Source: Melampsora larici-populina 98AG31 (taxonomy: Eukaryota; Basidiomycota; Pucciniomycetes; Pucciniales; Melampsoraceae). From it: a DNA stretch of 64,000 nucleotides. The notes under the pieces were generated by a model. That model made no database searches and was not told the origin of the DNA. It saw nothing but the letters and a program-made list of their open reading frames with translations. The position numbers and the translations under genes are program-made. Position 1 is the stretch's first letter, and every line of letters begins with the position of its first letter. The stretch lies in the NCBI RefSeq assembly GCF_000204055.1, contig NW_006768793.1, positions 525,983 through 589,982 on the forward strand, given 5' to 3'. Positions 33,054 to 45,127 of this stretch are shown here, piece by piece.

Positions 33054-33906
33054 CTATAAAACTTTTCTCGCTGCCTTGTTCATCTTTGATTCATCTTGAT
33101 TCATAATGTCCATCTCTTTTGTCATGATTTCTGTGCTCATCATCTCTTTGGCTAATTGATTTGATTCTTCCAAGGCAGAGACTCTTCTTTCTTGAATTGC
33201 TTGAATTTTTACCTTCTCTTTAGCTAGAGCCTCCTCATCTTCTTCACATGCACATTTAGCCTTGCTCAGTTGGTTACTCTTGGAGCTCTTCTTTCCCAAA
33301 GGTCGAATTGGGCTACAGGCAAAAGCAGAGAGGCAATTGGTATTGGTTGCTACTGAGCTTTCCGTAGAAGTTGAAAAGGGAGTGATTGGGGACCACTTGG
33401 GTTTGTGACGTAAAACTTCCCAAGCAAGGTCACTTCAGAAGTCGCGTTTGAGCTTATGTTCAGCTTTGTAAGCCTCTTGCATGATGTCAACGGGGTAGCT
33501 GCCACTGCAGGGAAGTTGCTCAACTCTGGCGTAGCAACCTGAATACTTCAAAATGGAAGTTTGAAGCGCATTCCACCTATGAGCAACAACCATCGGTATG
33601 CATTCCAAGAAAAATAAACAGGAAGATTTTTTACCCATTTTGAACTTGAGAAAGTGAATGCCCAGGAGAGTCGGTGCTGGGTGGGACTGTGTTTGAGTTG
33701 AAGTGATTGGTAATCTTTTGGAACAAGATCTTGGCCGATTGATTTGTGCCAATTTCAGCTTGTGATGAAACATGTAGGTAGGACTTTGCCAGCTGCTCCT
33801 CCTCCTTTACTGTCCAGTTTGCACCATGCTTGCAAGTTTGAGATTCTTGAGAGTCTTCCATTGAATACAAGGTGATGTGAGTCCAGAGTAGTGGAGGTTG
33901 AGTCAA
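33054..33906 (-). pseudogene. Myb/SANT-like DNA-binding protein of the Harbinger-like element
   Basis: Fragments in different frames along the minus strand give, in order: GANWTVKEEEQLAKSYLHVS (Myb/SANT first helix with the Trp), AHRWNALQTSILKYSGCYA, AWEVLRHKPKWSP, and a basic GKKSSK motif with a long coiled coil (AKEKVKIQAIQERRVSALEE). This order is that of the 'No apical meristem-associated' second protein of PIF/Harbinger elements, which helps the transposase enter the nucleus and bind DNA. The frame changes may be introns (for instance near 33620-33640) or decay; I could not settle all junctions, so I mark it as broken. Confidence 0.65.
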
Positions 33907-34225
33907 GTGCTGTTGAGTGGATGTGGTGAAAAGCGGGCTAGCAAGTCAGATAACGCATGTGTTAGCCAATCGGTTAATTAACCAATTGGCTAACACAAAA
34001 CAATCAAAAATTAAGTACTGCGGGGCTAATTTTTCACCGGTGTGGAAAATACCCCATGGTTGCGGTAAATTTGACCTTACCACACCCGAGTTAACGCACG
34101 AGTGCAGATCCTCTAAAGGAAAAATCAAATTTTGATTAGCTTAGCTTGAGTGCACTAAGGATTTAGCACCAGCTTAGCAATAAAAAATTGCTAAGCGCTA
34201 ACTTAGCTTAGCCGTGCCACTGTTG

Positions 34226-36032
34226 ATTGTAGCATAGAGAAGAAAGCAGAGTATGAAGATGTCTGGTACAAATTTGGTTTAGGGTGTGTACCTTTCATGT
34301 GTTGTGAGTGTGACACTCTTGTGAACCATGAGTAGGATCTTATATAGCAGGTATATGAAGAAGATTCCTTGTGCCCATTTGTAAGCTGCAGGCCTGGGAA
34401 GAAGATTGTGTTTGCAAGTTCCTTGTCCAACCTGTTAAAATGCAAATGGGCAAAGGATTGATTCTGCCCAAAAGGAAATGGTGGCAAGAAGCAAGAACCT
34501 TCAAAATTTATCTAAGCTTGAAATCAGAGGCAAAGAGAAAGAAAAAGAAAAAAGAAACAGAACCATTTTTGAAAAGTTTCCAATCTTGCTTTCAAATGTG
34601 TGTTCAGATTAATCTTACACTTACAAATTAAGTTCATCTCATCATTTTTGTATTCACTTTATTTGCTTTGGTTTATGAAACTAAAGCAATGAGTTGACCT
34701 TTAGTTGTAGTGAAGAGTGATGTGAGGATCCAGGATAGCAAAGCCTGCGCATCCGGGACACAACCCCAATCATCGTGTTGCCCGCTATGAGAGCATCATC
34801 ACTGCTAGTGGCGAGCGGACCTGATATGTGAAGCGTTGACCATGAAGGTTAACCGATACCGGTTGGACATTAATTTTCACCCGCTCGTGTGAAACGTTAT
34901 ATGACGCATGTCTCTCGAAATGTAGAAGCTTTTTCGACCGAAGGTGTGTTAGTTTTTTTGACGCTTCCTGTCCTGGGCTCAAAAGTCTATGTACGCGATG
35001 AAGTCATTTCAAGGATAATCTCTCGTCGCACCAGATCGTTCCTCTTCCCTTCCTGGTCGAAGTGTGAGACCTATGTATACGAAATGACGCATAAATCCTG
35101 AATAATTTGTCGAGATAGTCTAGGAAGACGTTTTATGATGTGGTCTGCTCCAGTCAAATCTCAGATTACCTTTGAAGTTTGTATGTAGTCGGTTGATTCC
35201 CATTTTGTAAATTCAACCAAGGTATTGTGATTAGTATTCGGGTCAAGTCGATTCGAACCAGATTTTAACATGAAGAGTCGAGTAAGTTGAAGATTTGATT
35301 TGTGAATGATTCTTTCTTGAATCGGTTAAAGAAGTTTCCAACGAATCGATCGAAATCAGATGAACTATTCTTGAGCAGTAGGGTTGAGTGCAGTCCAGAA
35401 CCAGGAGAGTGTTCAATACAGAAGTGATTTTATCTGATCACATAAAGTTGAGATTGACATAAGATCACTTAAATTAAATTCACACTGAACTTCAACTTGA
35501 ACTATTCAACATCCATATCATCACCGTCATCATCATCTTAACCAAGTTTTATTCAATTCATTCATTCATTCATTTATAAAAGAACACTTCACTCATCCAT
35601 CCATCCATCCACTTTATCAACCAATCGATCATTTTATTTTATTCAAACCAAAAACAAAAAGATACCAGAGTTTTTATATAAAATATATTTATCTACATTC
35701 TTAAGCCTCTTTTTTTGATTTTGGATTCATTTATAACTTCGAAGACGTTCCAGTTGTCAATCCAACCAATCAATCAAATCGAATAAGAACCTTCGATTTT
35801 TTTTGGATCCACTTGAATTACAATCATTTCCAAGGTTTCAAGTTGAGTCATTTCAAAATCAAAACGTTACTCTTTACCATCTTACCTTTGTAAATCCTTT
35901 GTTTTCCATTCTCATCCATTCATTAACAACTCTCTCTCTCTCTTCTTTTCCTTACTTCAAATCACTTAATCATCCTAATCTGGAATCCATCCTTCCAAAC
36001 CATTCACCTCAATAATCATCACAGTCATTAAC
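34226..36032. other. intergenic region; promoter side of the Kre9-like gene
   Basis: No gene supported in 34226-35500. The last 400 bases hold simple repeats, (ATTC)n at about 35555-35574 and (CATC)n at 35593-35610, a TATATAAAATATATTT tract near 35676, and a long pyrimidine-rich leader (ctctctctctctt at 35931-35944) before the ATG. This arrangement is common for strongly expressed fungal genes, but function is not shown. Confidence 0.5.
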
Positions 36033-37222
36033 ATGAACTCATTAGCATTCCTCATCTTACTCGGTACATCCGCTGTTCGAGCTGGTTAGTCTTTCTCATC
36101 TCCCTTTTCCGATTTCACCTCTGAACGTTTTTCTTCAATATCTGACCAACGCTTGTCTTACAAAACCCTAGGTGTCACACCTACCGCTCCTGGTCCAGGT
36201 CAAGTTTTCAACGAAGGATCAGATTGTACGATCCAATGGAACTTGGATACTACCGGAAAATGGACTAGCTTTTCCATCGACCTCAAGACAGGCTCGAACC
36301 AAGCTATGCAATTGGTTACTAATGTTGCTAGTGGTTTAGACGGTACTAAAGGTGCTACAAGTCATTCATGGAAATGTCCGGATGTGACTCCTAACTCTGC
36401 GGTAAGTGGTACTACCACTTCTCTTCTACAACCCTTCACGAACTTAATTCTTCGTGATCTGTAATCTGACCTCATCCTGGATCTTCAACCTCATCTTGAC
36501 TTTTACTTTGGTCATCAGATTTATTTCTACGAGTTCAGTCAAGCTGGTGAATCCACTACCTGGACCACTCGATTCACGATTGCTTCATCCAGCGGTGCTA
36601 CTACTCCACCAACCGAGTCAACGTAAGTTGAATTTGCTTCTTCACCAATGATTCAACTACTGGTTATTTATACTGATTCATCTTTTGGTTTCAGTCAACC
36701 AGATGGAAAGAAAATCCCATGGGGAACCGGTAGCTTGGCTAATGGAGCTACCCCTACTCCTTCTACAACCCCATCGACTTCAGCTGCCAACACATCTACT
36801 ACTATGAACACCACTACTGCTCAAAACACTACCGGCTATAACACTACTGCTAATCAATCCACTGCCAATACTACCGTGTCCCCTACACCTTCAGGTGCTA
36901 CCACTTCTAGTACGTCCTTCATCTCAATTAAAACAAGTAAATCATACCTCTAACACCTTTCTCTTTTTTCACAGCCCCGGTAGTCGGCGGTGCTACCACC
37001 TCTACCTCTGCTGGTACATCGTCAGTTGGTACATCGTCAGTTGGTACATCCAAGTCTGGATCAAGCACACCAGGCTCAAGCGGTATCGCTACAGGCTCTT
37101 CAGCACTATCAAACACCACTGGTGGCGCCGCTACTACCAGTGGTGCCAGCTCGCTCCACGCTATGGCCAGCTGTGTTACTCTTGCTACTGTTCTCTCATT
37201 CACTTTGTCAGTCTTGGCTTGA
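36033..37222 (+). CDS. Kre9/Knh-like Ser/Thr-rich GPI-anchored cell-surface protein
   Basis: Five exons: 36033-36084, 36172-36401, 36519-36622, 36695-36909 and 36975-37222 (849 bases, 282 residues). A signal peptide (MNSLAFLILLGTSAVRA) is followed by a beta-sandwich Kre9/KNH-type domain: PGPGQVFNEGSDCTIQWNLD, SFSIDLKTGS, SHSWKCPDV, IYFYEFSQAGESTTWTTRF. Two cysteines probably pair. Then comes about 130 residues of Ser/Thr/Asn-rich stalk with many N-x-T sites (NTSTTMNTTTAQNTTGYNTT) and a tandem SVGTS repeat. It ends with a hydrophobic tail (CVTLATVLSFTLSVLA) behind small residues, the pattern of a GPI signal. Such proteins sit on the plasma membrane or cell wall and are linked to beta-1,6-glucan in yeast relatives. 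The exact role here is unknown. Confidence 0.88.
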
Positions 37223-38118
37223 GGAAACATGTATTGATTGGTTGAGTCAACTTGATTACACACACAAGCTCGTTTTTGTTCAGTGTTGAGGGCAAAGTAG
37301 GTTGAGAGAAATTTTGAAGGAAACAACTTCACTCGAAATTGGGCATGAATACCTTTTTGTTTTCTAATTGACATTTTCTACCAAGTCATTTGCTTTTTTC
37401 TTTTTTTTGGTGGGTTTGTGATATCTACTCTGATCAAGTGTAAACACCAAGAATTTTTTCCTTCTCTTGTTTTTTTCCATCTCAAACAAATTCAAGAAAC
37501 CAAAGAAAAACAACTCGAGAAAAGAAAAGATATGTGATGCATTGTATCTATGTCTTTTTTTTCCTTTTAATTGTTTTTTTTCTTTTTTGTTTTTCTTTAA
37601 CTACAACATTTGTTTTTCTCTCTCTTTTTCTCTTTTTTTGACTTTCTCTGATCTCTTTTGAGGTACGAGAGATATCAATATCTTTTTTTCGGTTCATTGA
37701 TTGTGGGTTTGGGTTTTGATTATATTTTGGATGGATGGAAGATATATTGGTTTGATTGAGAGGTACATATGAATGGTTGAGAAAAGAGAGTTTTGAAGAG
37801 CAAGGAATTGAGTCTGATTGATAGGAATGTATATGATTGCCGTTTTGCAAACGCACGCCCAAGTTGAGCACCTGTATGCATGAAACTGCAAGGTTCGATA
37901 TTCAATTTAAAGGTTTGATGACAGAATAAGTAAATTATGTAGATCCATGGAGATGCTTGAAGATGCTATAAGGTCATTCAATTGACGATTTAGAAGAGAC
38001 TGGGTGAGAGTGGAAAGAGGAGTGAAACAATAAGAAATGACGGTGAAGAAGTTCGATGAGAATGAGTTGATTATTATTGATGAATTTGCTGTGAAGTGAA
38101 AATCATCATCGAAAACAG
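37223..38118. other. 3' flank of the Kre9-like gene and spacer
   Basis: Contains very T-rich tracts (37540-37690) on the plus strand, likely 3' UTR and terminator region. No gene supported. Confidence 0.5.
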
Positions 38119-38121
38119 TAA

Positions 38122-38477
38122 GGGCCCGTTCGGCTGGAAACCAAATACGGTTTTTGGCCAAATACTCCACCAAAGCCAAAAACCGTATTTGGCCAAATAC
38201 GGTTTTTGGTTTTTAACAAAAAGAGCAGCGTTCGGCAACGGTTTTTGATCAAAAAATCTTCAATTTTGAAAAACAGCCCTGAGGCTGTTTTTGAGACCAA
38301 AAAGAGTTTTTGGGCTCATTTGCCCCTCCATTTTGATTTTTCATTGACCGATTTGGTCGACTGTTCGGTAAACGAAAAAGCCGAATTTCGAGTTTTTCAA
38401 TCTGCCCCTCGAAAAAGGGGCAGATCGAAAAATCGTTTTTGTGTAACGATTTTTTCGAAATCCAGCCGAACGGGCCC
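38122..38477. mobile_element. Tourist-like MITE (PIF/Harbinger type) with TAA duplication
   Basis: 356 bp flanked by TAA at 38119-38121 and 38478-38480. Terminal inverted repeats are perfect for 17 bases: GGGCCCGTTCGGCTGGA at the left, its exact reverse complement at the right. The TIR start and the 3-bp TAA/TTA duplication are both typical of PIF/Harbinger MITEs. The interior holds nested palindromes of the word AAATACGGTTTTTGG (38141-38215). No protein. Its ends differ from those of the Harbinger-like element at 30735, so another autonomous family must have moved it. Confidence 0.9.
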
Positions 38478-38480
38478 TAA

Positions 38481-39282
38481 ACAAGCGAAATACCAACCCG
38501 TTTTCTTAAGAAGTCTAACGAATTATTCATCAAAAGACTTCACAAGTTAAAGACAAACGAAAAATATCATCAAAAAGAATCGGATTGAATTTTTAATTGT
38601 ATATATAATCACAAACCATGCTCACATATTCAATTTGTACTTTCAATTGAACCATCATTGGATTGGTTTGTTGGTCATCAAGAGGATGATGTTAAATCAA
38701 AAAGAATTGAACAAAATATCCTGCCAATGCCATCAATCAGCCACTGAAGCCAGAAATATAACAAGTTATCATAGCTCAAAATGTGCCCAGATCATTATTT
38801 ACATCATTGCGAGAAGTTCTTATTGGATCTTTGAAATCATGTTACTACTGAATATCTGATGGAAACAAACACATTTACACATTTTGATGATGCAAAAAAA
38901 ATCCCCAATAGCTTGAAAGATCTTTGAATACAAGGAAATGAAGTTTACAAATGGGAATTGGGAATGAATAGACTGAAATCTTGGGTCTGGATTCAATACA
39001 TACAAGTTCTTTATTTACACTTACAAGAGAAATCAAATGATGAGAGTCTGCAAGGAAAATTACAAACAACTTGATGGTCGTGGTTACAGTTTTTTTTTTC
39101 TATGAACTTCAACGTAGAATTGATGTGATGTGCTTCATGGGATCCCCACAGGTTCATCGACTAATAAAGGTGGCTCTCTTAGATATGGACTAAAGATACA
39201 TGCCAACTGAAAAGTCATAAAAAGCAATGATGAGCCCACAGTATCATGATTTGATCAGTAATTCATAAACCTCATTCTCACA
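38481..39282. other. non-coding spacer
   Basis: AT-rich, no supported gene or repeat. The right part is probably the 3' UTR of the minus-strand membrane protein gene. Confidence 0.5.
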
Positions 39283-39709
39283 TCAAAAAACTAAGAAACC
39301 AACAATATATCCAAAGACATAATAGATCGGTGTTGCAAAGATGCCTCCCACAGCAGCAGCACGTACAGCCGAGAGAGGTTCGATTGATTTTGCCAATTGA
39401 GCAGCTTGTAGAATAGCAGATCCAAGTGGACCTCCAACCAGACCGATCAAATAAGGAGTAATCAAACCCCAAGCCATTCGAGTTTGATCCATTCTAACTT
39501 GACATCTAACAATTTCAGGATCCATCTCTGGTATACCACCAATATCATCCATGGTGAAGATACTTGAGACGAGTAAACAGAAAAATGCAGCTATCGGTCC
39601 TCCTAATGCACCTATTCGAGCTGCTAGATATAACGGTTGATAGTCTTCGTATCCGGAATCATCTAAGATCGAGCAACCGATGACCATCGATAATACTCCA
39701 ATAAGCGGT
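39283..39709 (-). CDS. multi-spanning membrane protein, last exon (unidentified)
   Basis: The last exon begins after an acceptor (CAATACAG, 39717-39710) and ends at TGA 39283. It encodes about 142 residues with four or five hydrophobic helices: LIGVLSMVIGCSIL, LYLAARIGALGGPIAAFFCLL, WGLITPYLIGLVGGPLGSA, and VGGIFATPIYYVFGYIVGFL. Glycine-rich helix pairs (GALGGP, GLVGGP) and the charged loop MDPEIVRCQVRMDQTRMAWG resemble transporter folds of the major facilitator type, but I do not recognise the family. Upstream exons should lie between 39750 and 40170. A candidate is 40064-40117 (LFSLDILILYQREGFDIK), but I could not join them with confidence. Confidence 0.5.
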
Positions 39710-41345
39710 CTGTATTGGGGTGACCGGTGATGTGGTCAGACAGGATTCCAAATTGTCAATGGAAGAAGTTGAAGAGTAAATCTCGTTCCAGTGAAGTTGA
39801 GAGGATGACGTCATCACAACTTACGAAACCAAAATGGCTATCCAACAAAATCAAGCATTCGATCGAATCATTAAATTAGCCATCCAAACCAAAAAGTAAA
39901 ATAAATCACATTGATGAAACCTCACTCACTCAATGCACCTTCAGCCTCCCACCTATCGCTCATCACTTTTGTTAAAGAGTTTATATCAGTGAAATATCTT
40001 ATTTAAAGAAATCGTAATCCGAGTCATGCAGAGTAAAAAAAACGTACCTTGATATCAAAACCTTCTCTCTGATAAAGGATTAAGATATCCAAGCTGAAAA
40101 GCCTATTAAGAAAAAGCGAGTGAAGGATAAGATCAGATGAAACAAGAAGAAGTTAAAGATGGTACGCTTCTTTAGCCTTTGATAGGATTAAAGAACTTGA
40201 GAAGTTACTGTATCACGTGAATTACAAAACTTGATCTTGACAATTGCAAACAAATCCAAATTGATAAATCAAATCAAACTTTCAACTTCACACTTGATTG
40301 AATTTGACTCGAGTGTGAGAGACATTTAGATGAGGGAGGATCGACTAGAATTTGAAGAGTGAGGATCGTGAGTATTTGCTTGCTGGGTTCGAAGATGATC
40401 TGCTGTCGCACTAAAGAATAGATAGCCAACACTTCAAAGCAAGGGTGAATGAAAATAAGAAGTCCATGGAACTTGGAATTAGGGACTACACCATCGAATG
40501 CTGCCCTATGCTGCCCTTGCCTGAGTTTGATTGACCCCAACCAAACCTTATTGCCAAAGACTGGCCTTAAATCCGCCACCACAGCACTTCACACATCCTA
40601 GCTCATCCCACTCCTACGACTCATGTTCATACTCAACACAGTCCCTCTCAGCGAGAGAGGCGGCGTGTGGTGGGGCTTTTGGAAAGCTACAGTCAGCACC
40701 CCTCCAGGGATTGCCTCTAGGGGAAGGGGACCTCGGGAGCAGACTGTGTATGTCTTGTACCCATTACTCGCAGGATGTGTTTCACGTGAGTTTTCTATCC
40801 TCAAATGTTCCGTTTGGTGCATTCTCAGAAACAAATCGTTACAGCATTTGGAGCCTCATGTTGATAGCGGACATTGGTATTTGACCAGATGCATGAGCTC
40901 CAAGGCAGTTCTAACATAAGAGTGCACGCGAACAAGAGTGACTCCTGGATCACAGCTTCAGGAAACTTATCACACAGAGCAAATTACCAGCTTTAACTAA
41001 TAATATCTTAGCACCAAAAAAGAACAGAGCAGAAACGGTTAAAAGGAACAAAGACAACACAGACGCAAGATTGTGTCCTCACAAGTATCAAATAGAGAAT
41101 GAATGCAAAAACGACAGAATGAAATAAGAATTTCACAATCTTACGATCGATTTAGAAAAAAAAACAATAAACAAAGAAACCATAAATATATATAGGGATA
41201 TATTGACCAGATGGTATCAGAAGAGAAAAAGGAGAACGTTAAATTCGTAGTCCCACTTGGGAACAGTTTAATAGAAGGATCCAAATCTCAAAGGACAAAG
41301 GTGAAACGGTCCAAGGAGAGTACTACTTTGATGATTTGGTATCAC
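39710..41345. other. 5' part of the membrane-protein gene plus spacer
   Basis: Probably holds unassigned 5' exons and the promoter of the minus-strand membrane protein (39750-40250). The stretch 40550-40900 has frames on both strands rich in Arg/Gly/Trp without known motifs. 40900-41200 is A-rich and featureless. Confidence 0.4.
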
Positions 41346-43354
41346 CTATACGCTGTTCTTGAAGAACTCTGCGGCGGCCGAACTGACTTGACGGTTTCCA
41401 ACAATCAACCTGAAATCTTCAGTTCTGACAGGAGTGTCACCGCTAAATGATGAATTTGGTCATAAAACAAATCAACAAAGGAAGATCAGCTGATGTTTAG
41501 ATTTGTGATGGAGTACAGAATTACTGACGTGGCATTCTCATCTTTGATGATTTCGAACTGAACAGATAAAGGTCAAATGAGGTTGCGTCAGCCGGAGAAT
41601 CGATGAAAAGCAAAGGAAAGCCCTCAAGGTAAGGGCTACACTAACCCATATCATTGCCCGCAGATTTGGGACAACTTTCTTGATGTAACGGTCAAGCAAC
41701 AAGTGTGCCCATTTCATCTTGATATCAAGTTCGGAGGCACCTCCCTCAACCGGGGCCTTGGTCCACTGATTGTAGGTATAACTGGCAGCTGGAGTGAAGT
41801 TCGTGGTTAGTAAGCCGCATGAAGAAGCCTAGTAAGAAAGGTGAAGCGTGGAACAAACCAGTCTCGGCAATGACAATCGGTTTACCCTCTCCTCCATCGC
41901 CGTAAAGCTTGATAATAGATATTCGACCGCGTATGACAGCACAAGTGTTCAATCAGTTTTTGAAAGCTAACATGCTGTTTGATAAAAGAAATACTGACCT
42001 TGTTAAATTCGTGAATCTTGCCTACAACTTCGTCCTGGTCGGGTGCAATGTTCAACCTGTGATAGGACTTTCCCCAGTGATAGAAAGAAAGACCTAGAAG
42101 ACGGCCGCATTCAGCTCGTACGTTGTAGACAAAGGCTTACAAAGTCAACATACCTGCAATGTCGACATACTTCGACCCAGGCCAGTATTTGGTGTAGCCT
42201 CCTTTGAGGGAATCGATGCTGTCCCCGAAGATAGCGTTAGGAGACCATAACATATCTACAAAGAGCATAGGAGAAGAGCATTCATGTTCAAACGCGGGTC
42301 AACAGGTCAGTGATAAAAAGAAGAGCTTACACGTCATACTTGTGGTCGCTTTGACTCGTTCACCAAGCAAATTCCATTTCTCTTTGAAGACTGAATTGAA
42401 ATCGAAAGAAGAAAATTTCTAATTAGACAGTGCAGCTTGCTAGGACTATGAGTCAAGCAGCACTCACGTTCTGGTTTCATGCCCCAACAGTACCATTCCC
42501 CGTTCATCTAAGAGAATGAATGATATTACAAAACGATGAGTTCACAGTGCCTCGATGTAGTCTCTGAGAGCACAGTATAAGGCGCTGGTTGGTAAATCGA
42601 AGAACTTATATGCTTACTTCGTGACCAAATCTAAGCCAGACAGTAATTCCTTGATCGTTGATGTGTTTGAGCTTCTTGGCAATCTTGTCTGCCACTTCCC
42701 ATGTGATAGACTCCAATCCTTTAGTGGGCATAAGTCCAATACACCAGACAGGGTTGCCTTCAAGTTTCTTGATGGTCGGAACGTGCCAACCAAGATTTGA
42801 TAAGGTGTCATCGATCTCAACATAGTCTCCCACCTGAGATCCGTATGTAAATGCGGCCGATCAAAAGTGCAATCAGTTTTCACAAGGTACACTGATCGAA
42901 AAGCACTGATCGAAAAGATTCGACTTACAATCGACATTGGTCTCGGAAGTTTAGCATTGATATCAGCCGGGCTATTAGGAGACTTCTTCTCGTTGAAAGC
43001 TGGCACAAAGCCTACGGCTATACGATTCACATGCAAGTTCGAGCTACGAAGTCCGAGAGAGGACCATTGCGCCGATCCGTCTGTGTTTTCTCCGTAACTG
43101 TCCTTGTGTGGATCTGATCCGAGGTCGATTCCGTCATCACACTTCTCGGATAAATCGCAATTGTTGAGGGTCACGTCGCCTTTCTTCAAGAGCTCCGCGG
43201 CATCGATACGTTTATGCAGTGCCTTGCCTTTGTCGGAAGAGATACGTTTGTGTAGGTGCTTGTCTTGTGCCGCTTTTGCTGATACCAAGCACTCGGACGT
43301 GAGAAGGACTGTGATGAGTAAGGCGAGTATGCCACTATGTTTAGATAAGACCAT
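41346..43354 (-). CDS. secreted glycoside hydrolase, GH26-type (endo-beta-1,4-mannanase-like)
   Basis: Ten exons on the minus strand: 43354-42929, 42833-42618, 42507-42468, 42390-42331, 42255-42154, 42093-41999, 41907-41859, 41788-41646, 41557-41529 and 41442-41346 (1257 bases, 418 residues). All junctions are GT-AG and keep frame. A signal peptide (MVLSKHSGILALLITVLLTS) is followed by a basic segment with two Lys-Arg sites (LHKRISSDKGKALHKR), which looks like a Kex2-type propeptide. The GH26 core shows WLRFGHEMNGEWYCWG, with the acid/base Glu in HEMNG, and IVIAETG with the nucleophile Glu. Other family-like stretches are MLWSPNAIFGDSIDSL, YWPGSKYVDIAGLSFYHWG and ASYTYNQW. The family hydrolyses beta-mannans, in plant or fungal walls. 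Mannanase activity is inferred; lichenase-type GH26 members also exist. Confidence 0.88.
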
Positions 43355-44789
43355 GTTAAACCGGGAAGATTTCACCGTGACGGCGAGTGTCGGGATAAGT
43401 ATTGACTGTTAGGACCGCGGAGAGTATCAAAGACACTCTGAAAATACTCCGGTTCCGAAAGAAGAGGATGATATCGACAGAGGGGAGCTCAGACACGTAA
43501 CAAGTTGGGTAGGTGTGAATGGGAGGAAGTTGTAGGGATGATAACAACGAAGGTGGAGGTATAAGGAGCTAAACTTGTCAAAGATTGGGGTGGGTGATCG
43601 ATCTGAAAGACTGAAAAAAAAGGAGACAAGGAATGACTGTTGGTCGTTGGATGAGTGGCGATGAAAAACTCTGGAAGGAGTTCTTGTTGCTTGAAGTTGA
43701 GGTATGTGCAGGTTCAGACTCGGCCAGGAGAAATAGAAAAGGGTGTTTATATATGTACTAGAATTGAAGAACCTAGTAACTTCAAAGTTCACTCCTCGAA
43801 CTCAATCAAGCTTGCTTGTCAAGAGATTCAGAAGGAGAAAAAAGGAAACACAAAAAAATTCAAATTCTCGAAACAGGAGTGAAAAAAATTGATTGGATGG
43901 AGTTCTTCTGTCATTTATGATTTCGTCATCTTACAGTGTAGGTGGGAGACTTACATCTACTCGCATATGTAAAATGAGGGTGGGCGGTGTGATTTGCCGA
44001 GCGAGAACAGTCTCAGAAGAGTTACAGACGCTTAATAAATGTCATCCAAACAAACAGACTGCCACCTCAAACACTAGCCCCACATGTCATACATACATGC
44101 CGTTCATTGTGCACCCGCTACCCATCTCTACATATGGTCCATGGACTTCATCAGCGCCTTGTTCTGCCTGGTTGCCTTGTGAAATCACGGAGACTTCATC
44201 TCACCAATGACGCCTCTGGTCTACATTGGGGGGAAGGAGTGAAAAGGTGTGGAAAATTCTTGTCATTTGATCTTCCAAGTGCGGGTCATCACCCTCACCG
44301 ATCAGCTGTAAAAGGCTCAATAAAGCTTGTTGTTGATCATAGCGTAGCTAGATGAACATGCATCATCAAGGTGCATTTACACAACATTGAAGTAGCTCCT
44401 ATGTGAAGGGTCCGTCCATAGGTTCATGATCCCGATTTGATTCCTGACGACCAGCACCAGACATCGCAGTGAATAGCGCACAGCTCGAGAGAACCATCAG
44501 ACAGGCAAGATCACAAATTTTCTGCGTGGACGCGTGATGCGCGATGACCACAGTGGGGCTTGTCCGATTACAATGGCGCGCAGCGTCCTTGAGATTCGCT
44601 AGAACTATCTGCAATACGCGTCAAGTTGATCCAAAACACATGCTGTTGGTCTTCCCAAATCATATGTCTCGAACTTGATCGCATCTTTGGCGATACCGGC
44701 GGTGCTGTGTGACGTCCGCTTCCATCTTATCAGAACGAACATCTCTGCCGTTCATACTCAAGCCCACTGCGAGGTAGGCAATGGTGGAG
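43355..44789. other. promoter side of the GH26-type gene and spacer
   Basis: 43355-43880 is the likely leader and promoter of the minus-strand hydrolase gene. Frames at 43893-44210 and 44399-44614 have no recognised motifs. Confidence 0.4.
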
Positions 44790-44921
44790 TTAAGTGAGAT
44801 GGATTGCAGAGCAAGCCTTGGGAAGCCCTACAGATCTATCGCTTGCCACGTAAACTTCTTGAGATAGCGGGTAGCCCTTTAAGACGGTCTTAAGTTTCAA
44901 CTGGCGGGCATCTTCTGCCAT
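44790..44921 (-). CDS. possible small ORF or first exon, 43 codons
   Basis: The ATG at 44921 opens a frame with coding-like composition: MAEDARQLKLKTVLKGYPLS, then QEVYVASDRS. After DRS there is a GT (GTAGGG) that could be a donor, and without splicing the frame stops at 44790. I do not recognise the protein and could not find a convincing second exon downstream. Listed because its residue use looks unlike the surrounding non-coding DNA. Confidence 0.25.
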   Translation of the reverse strand: MAEDARQLKLKTVLKGYPLSQEVYVASDRSVGLPKACSAIHLT

Positions 44922-45127
44922 GCTGATCTTTTGGATGTTTTTTGAAGGGCTAGAGAGTTTCAAAGTTCAAGTTTGAAACTTCCTCTCTGTCGCTCGACTT
45001 TTGACGAGGTCAAGTCAGTCCGACATGACCAGGTTCATTCCGTGTTGATGTAAAACTGAGCGTCACTTCAATCAAGGCTTTGTAATTTGATTCCATGGAT
45101 TCACGGAGGTTTGATTGACTTTCGAAC

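Larger units (their letters stand above)
30735..34225 (+). mobile_element. PIF/Harbinger-like DNA transposon, decayed
   Basis: About 3.5 kb with the two divergent genes typical of the superfamily: a DDE transposase (plus strand) and a Myb/SANT-type DNA-binding protein (minus strand). Both ends are zones of GCTAAGC/GCTTAGC words (30735-30890 and 34130-34225). Inner inverted repeats also match: GCACTCGTTTGCGG...GTGTGGTAA at 30885-30925 against TTACCACACCCGAGTTAACG near 34077-34110. The outermost bases (CTACAGCGGGC left, CAACAGTGGCAC right after reversal) are similar but I found no clean 3-bp duplication, so the edges are approximate. Confidence 0.75.

Noticed and set aside
40598..40919. Arg/Gly-rich frames on both strands
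   Set aside because: Composition effect; no domain and no conserved splice sites.
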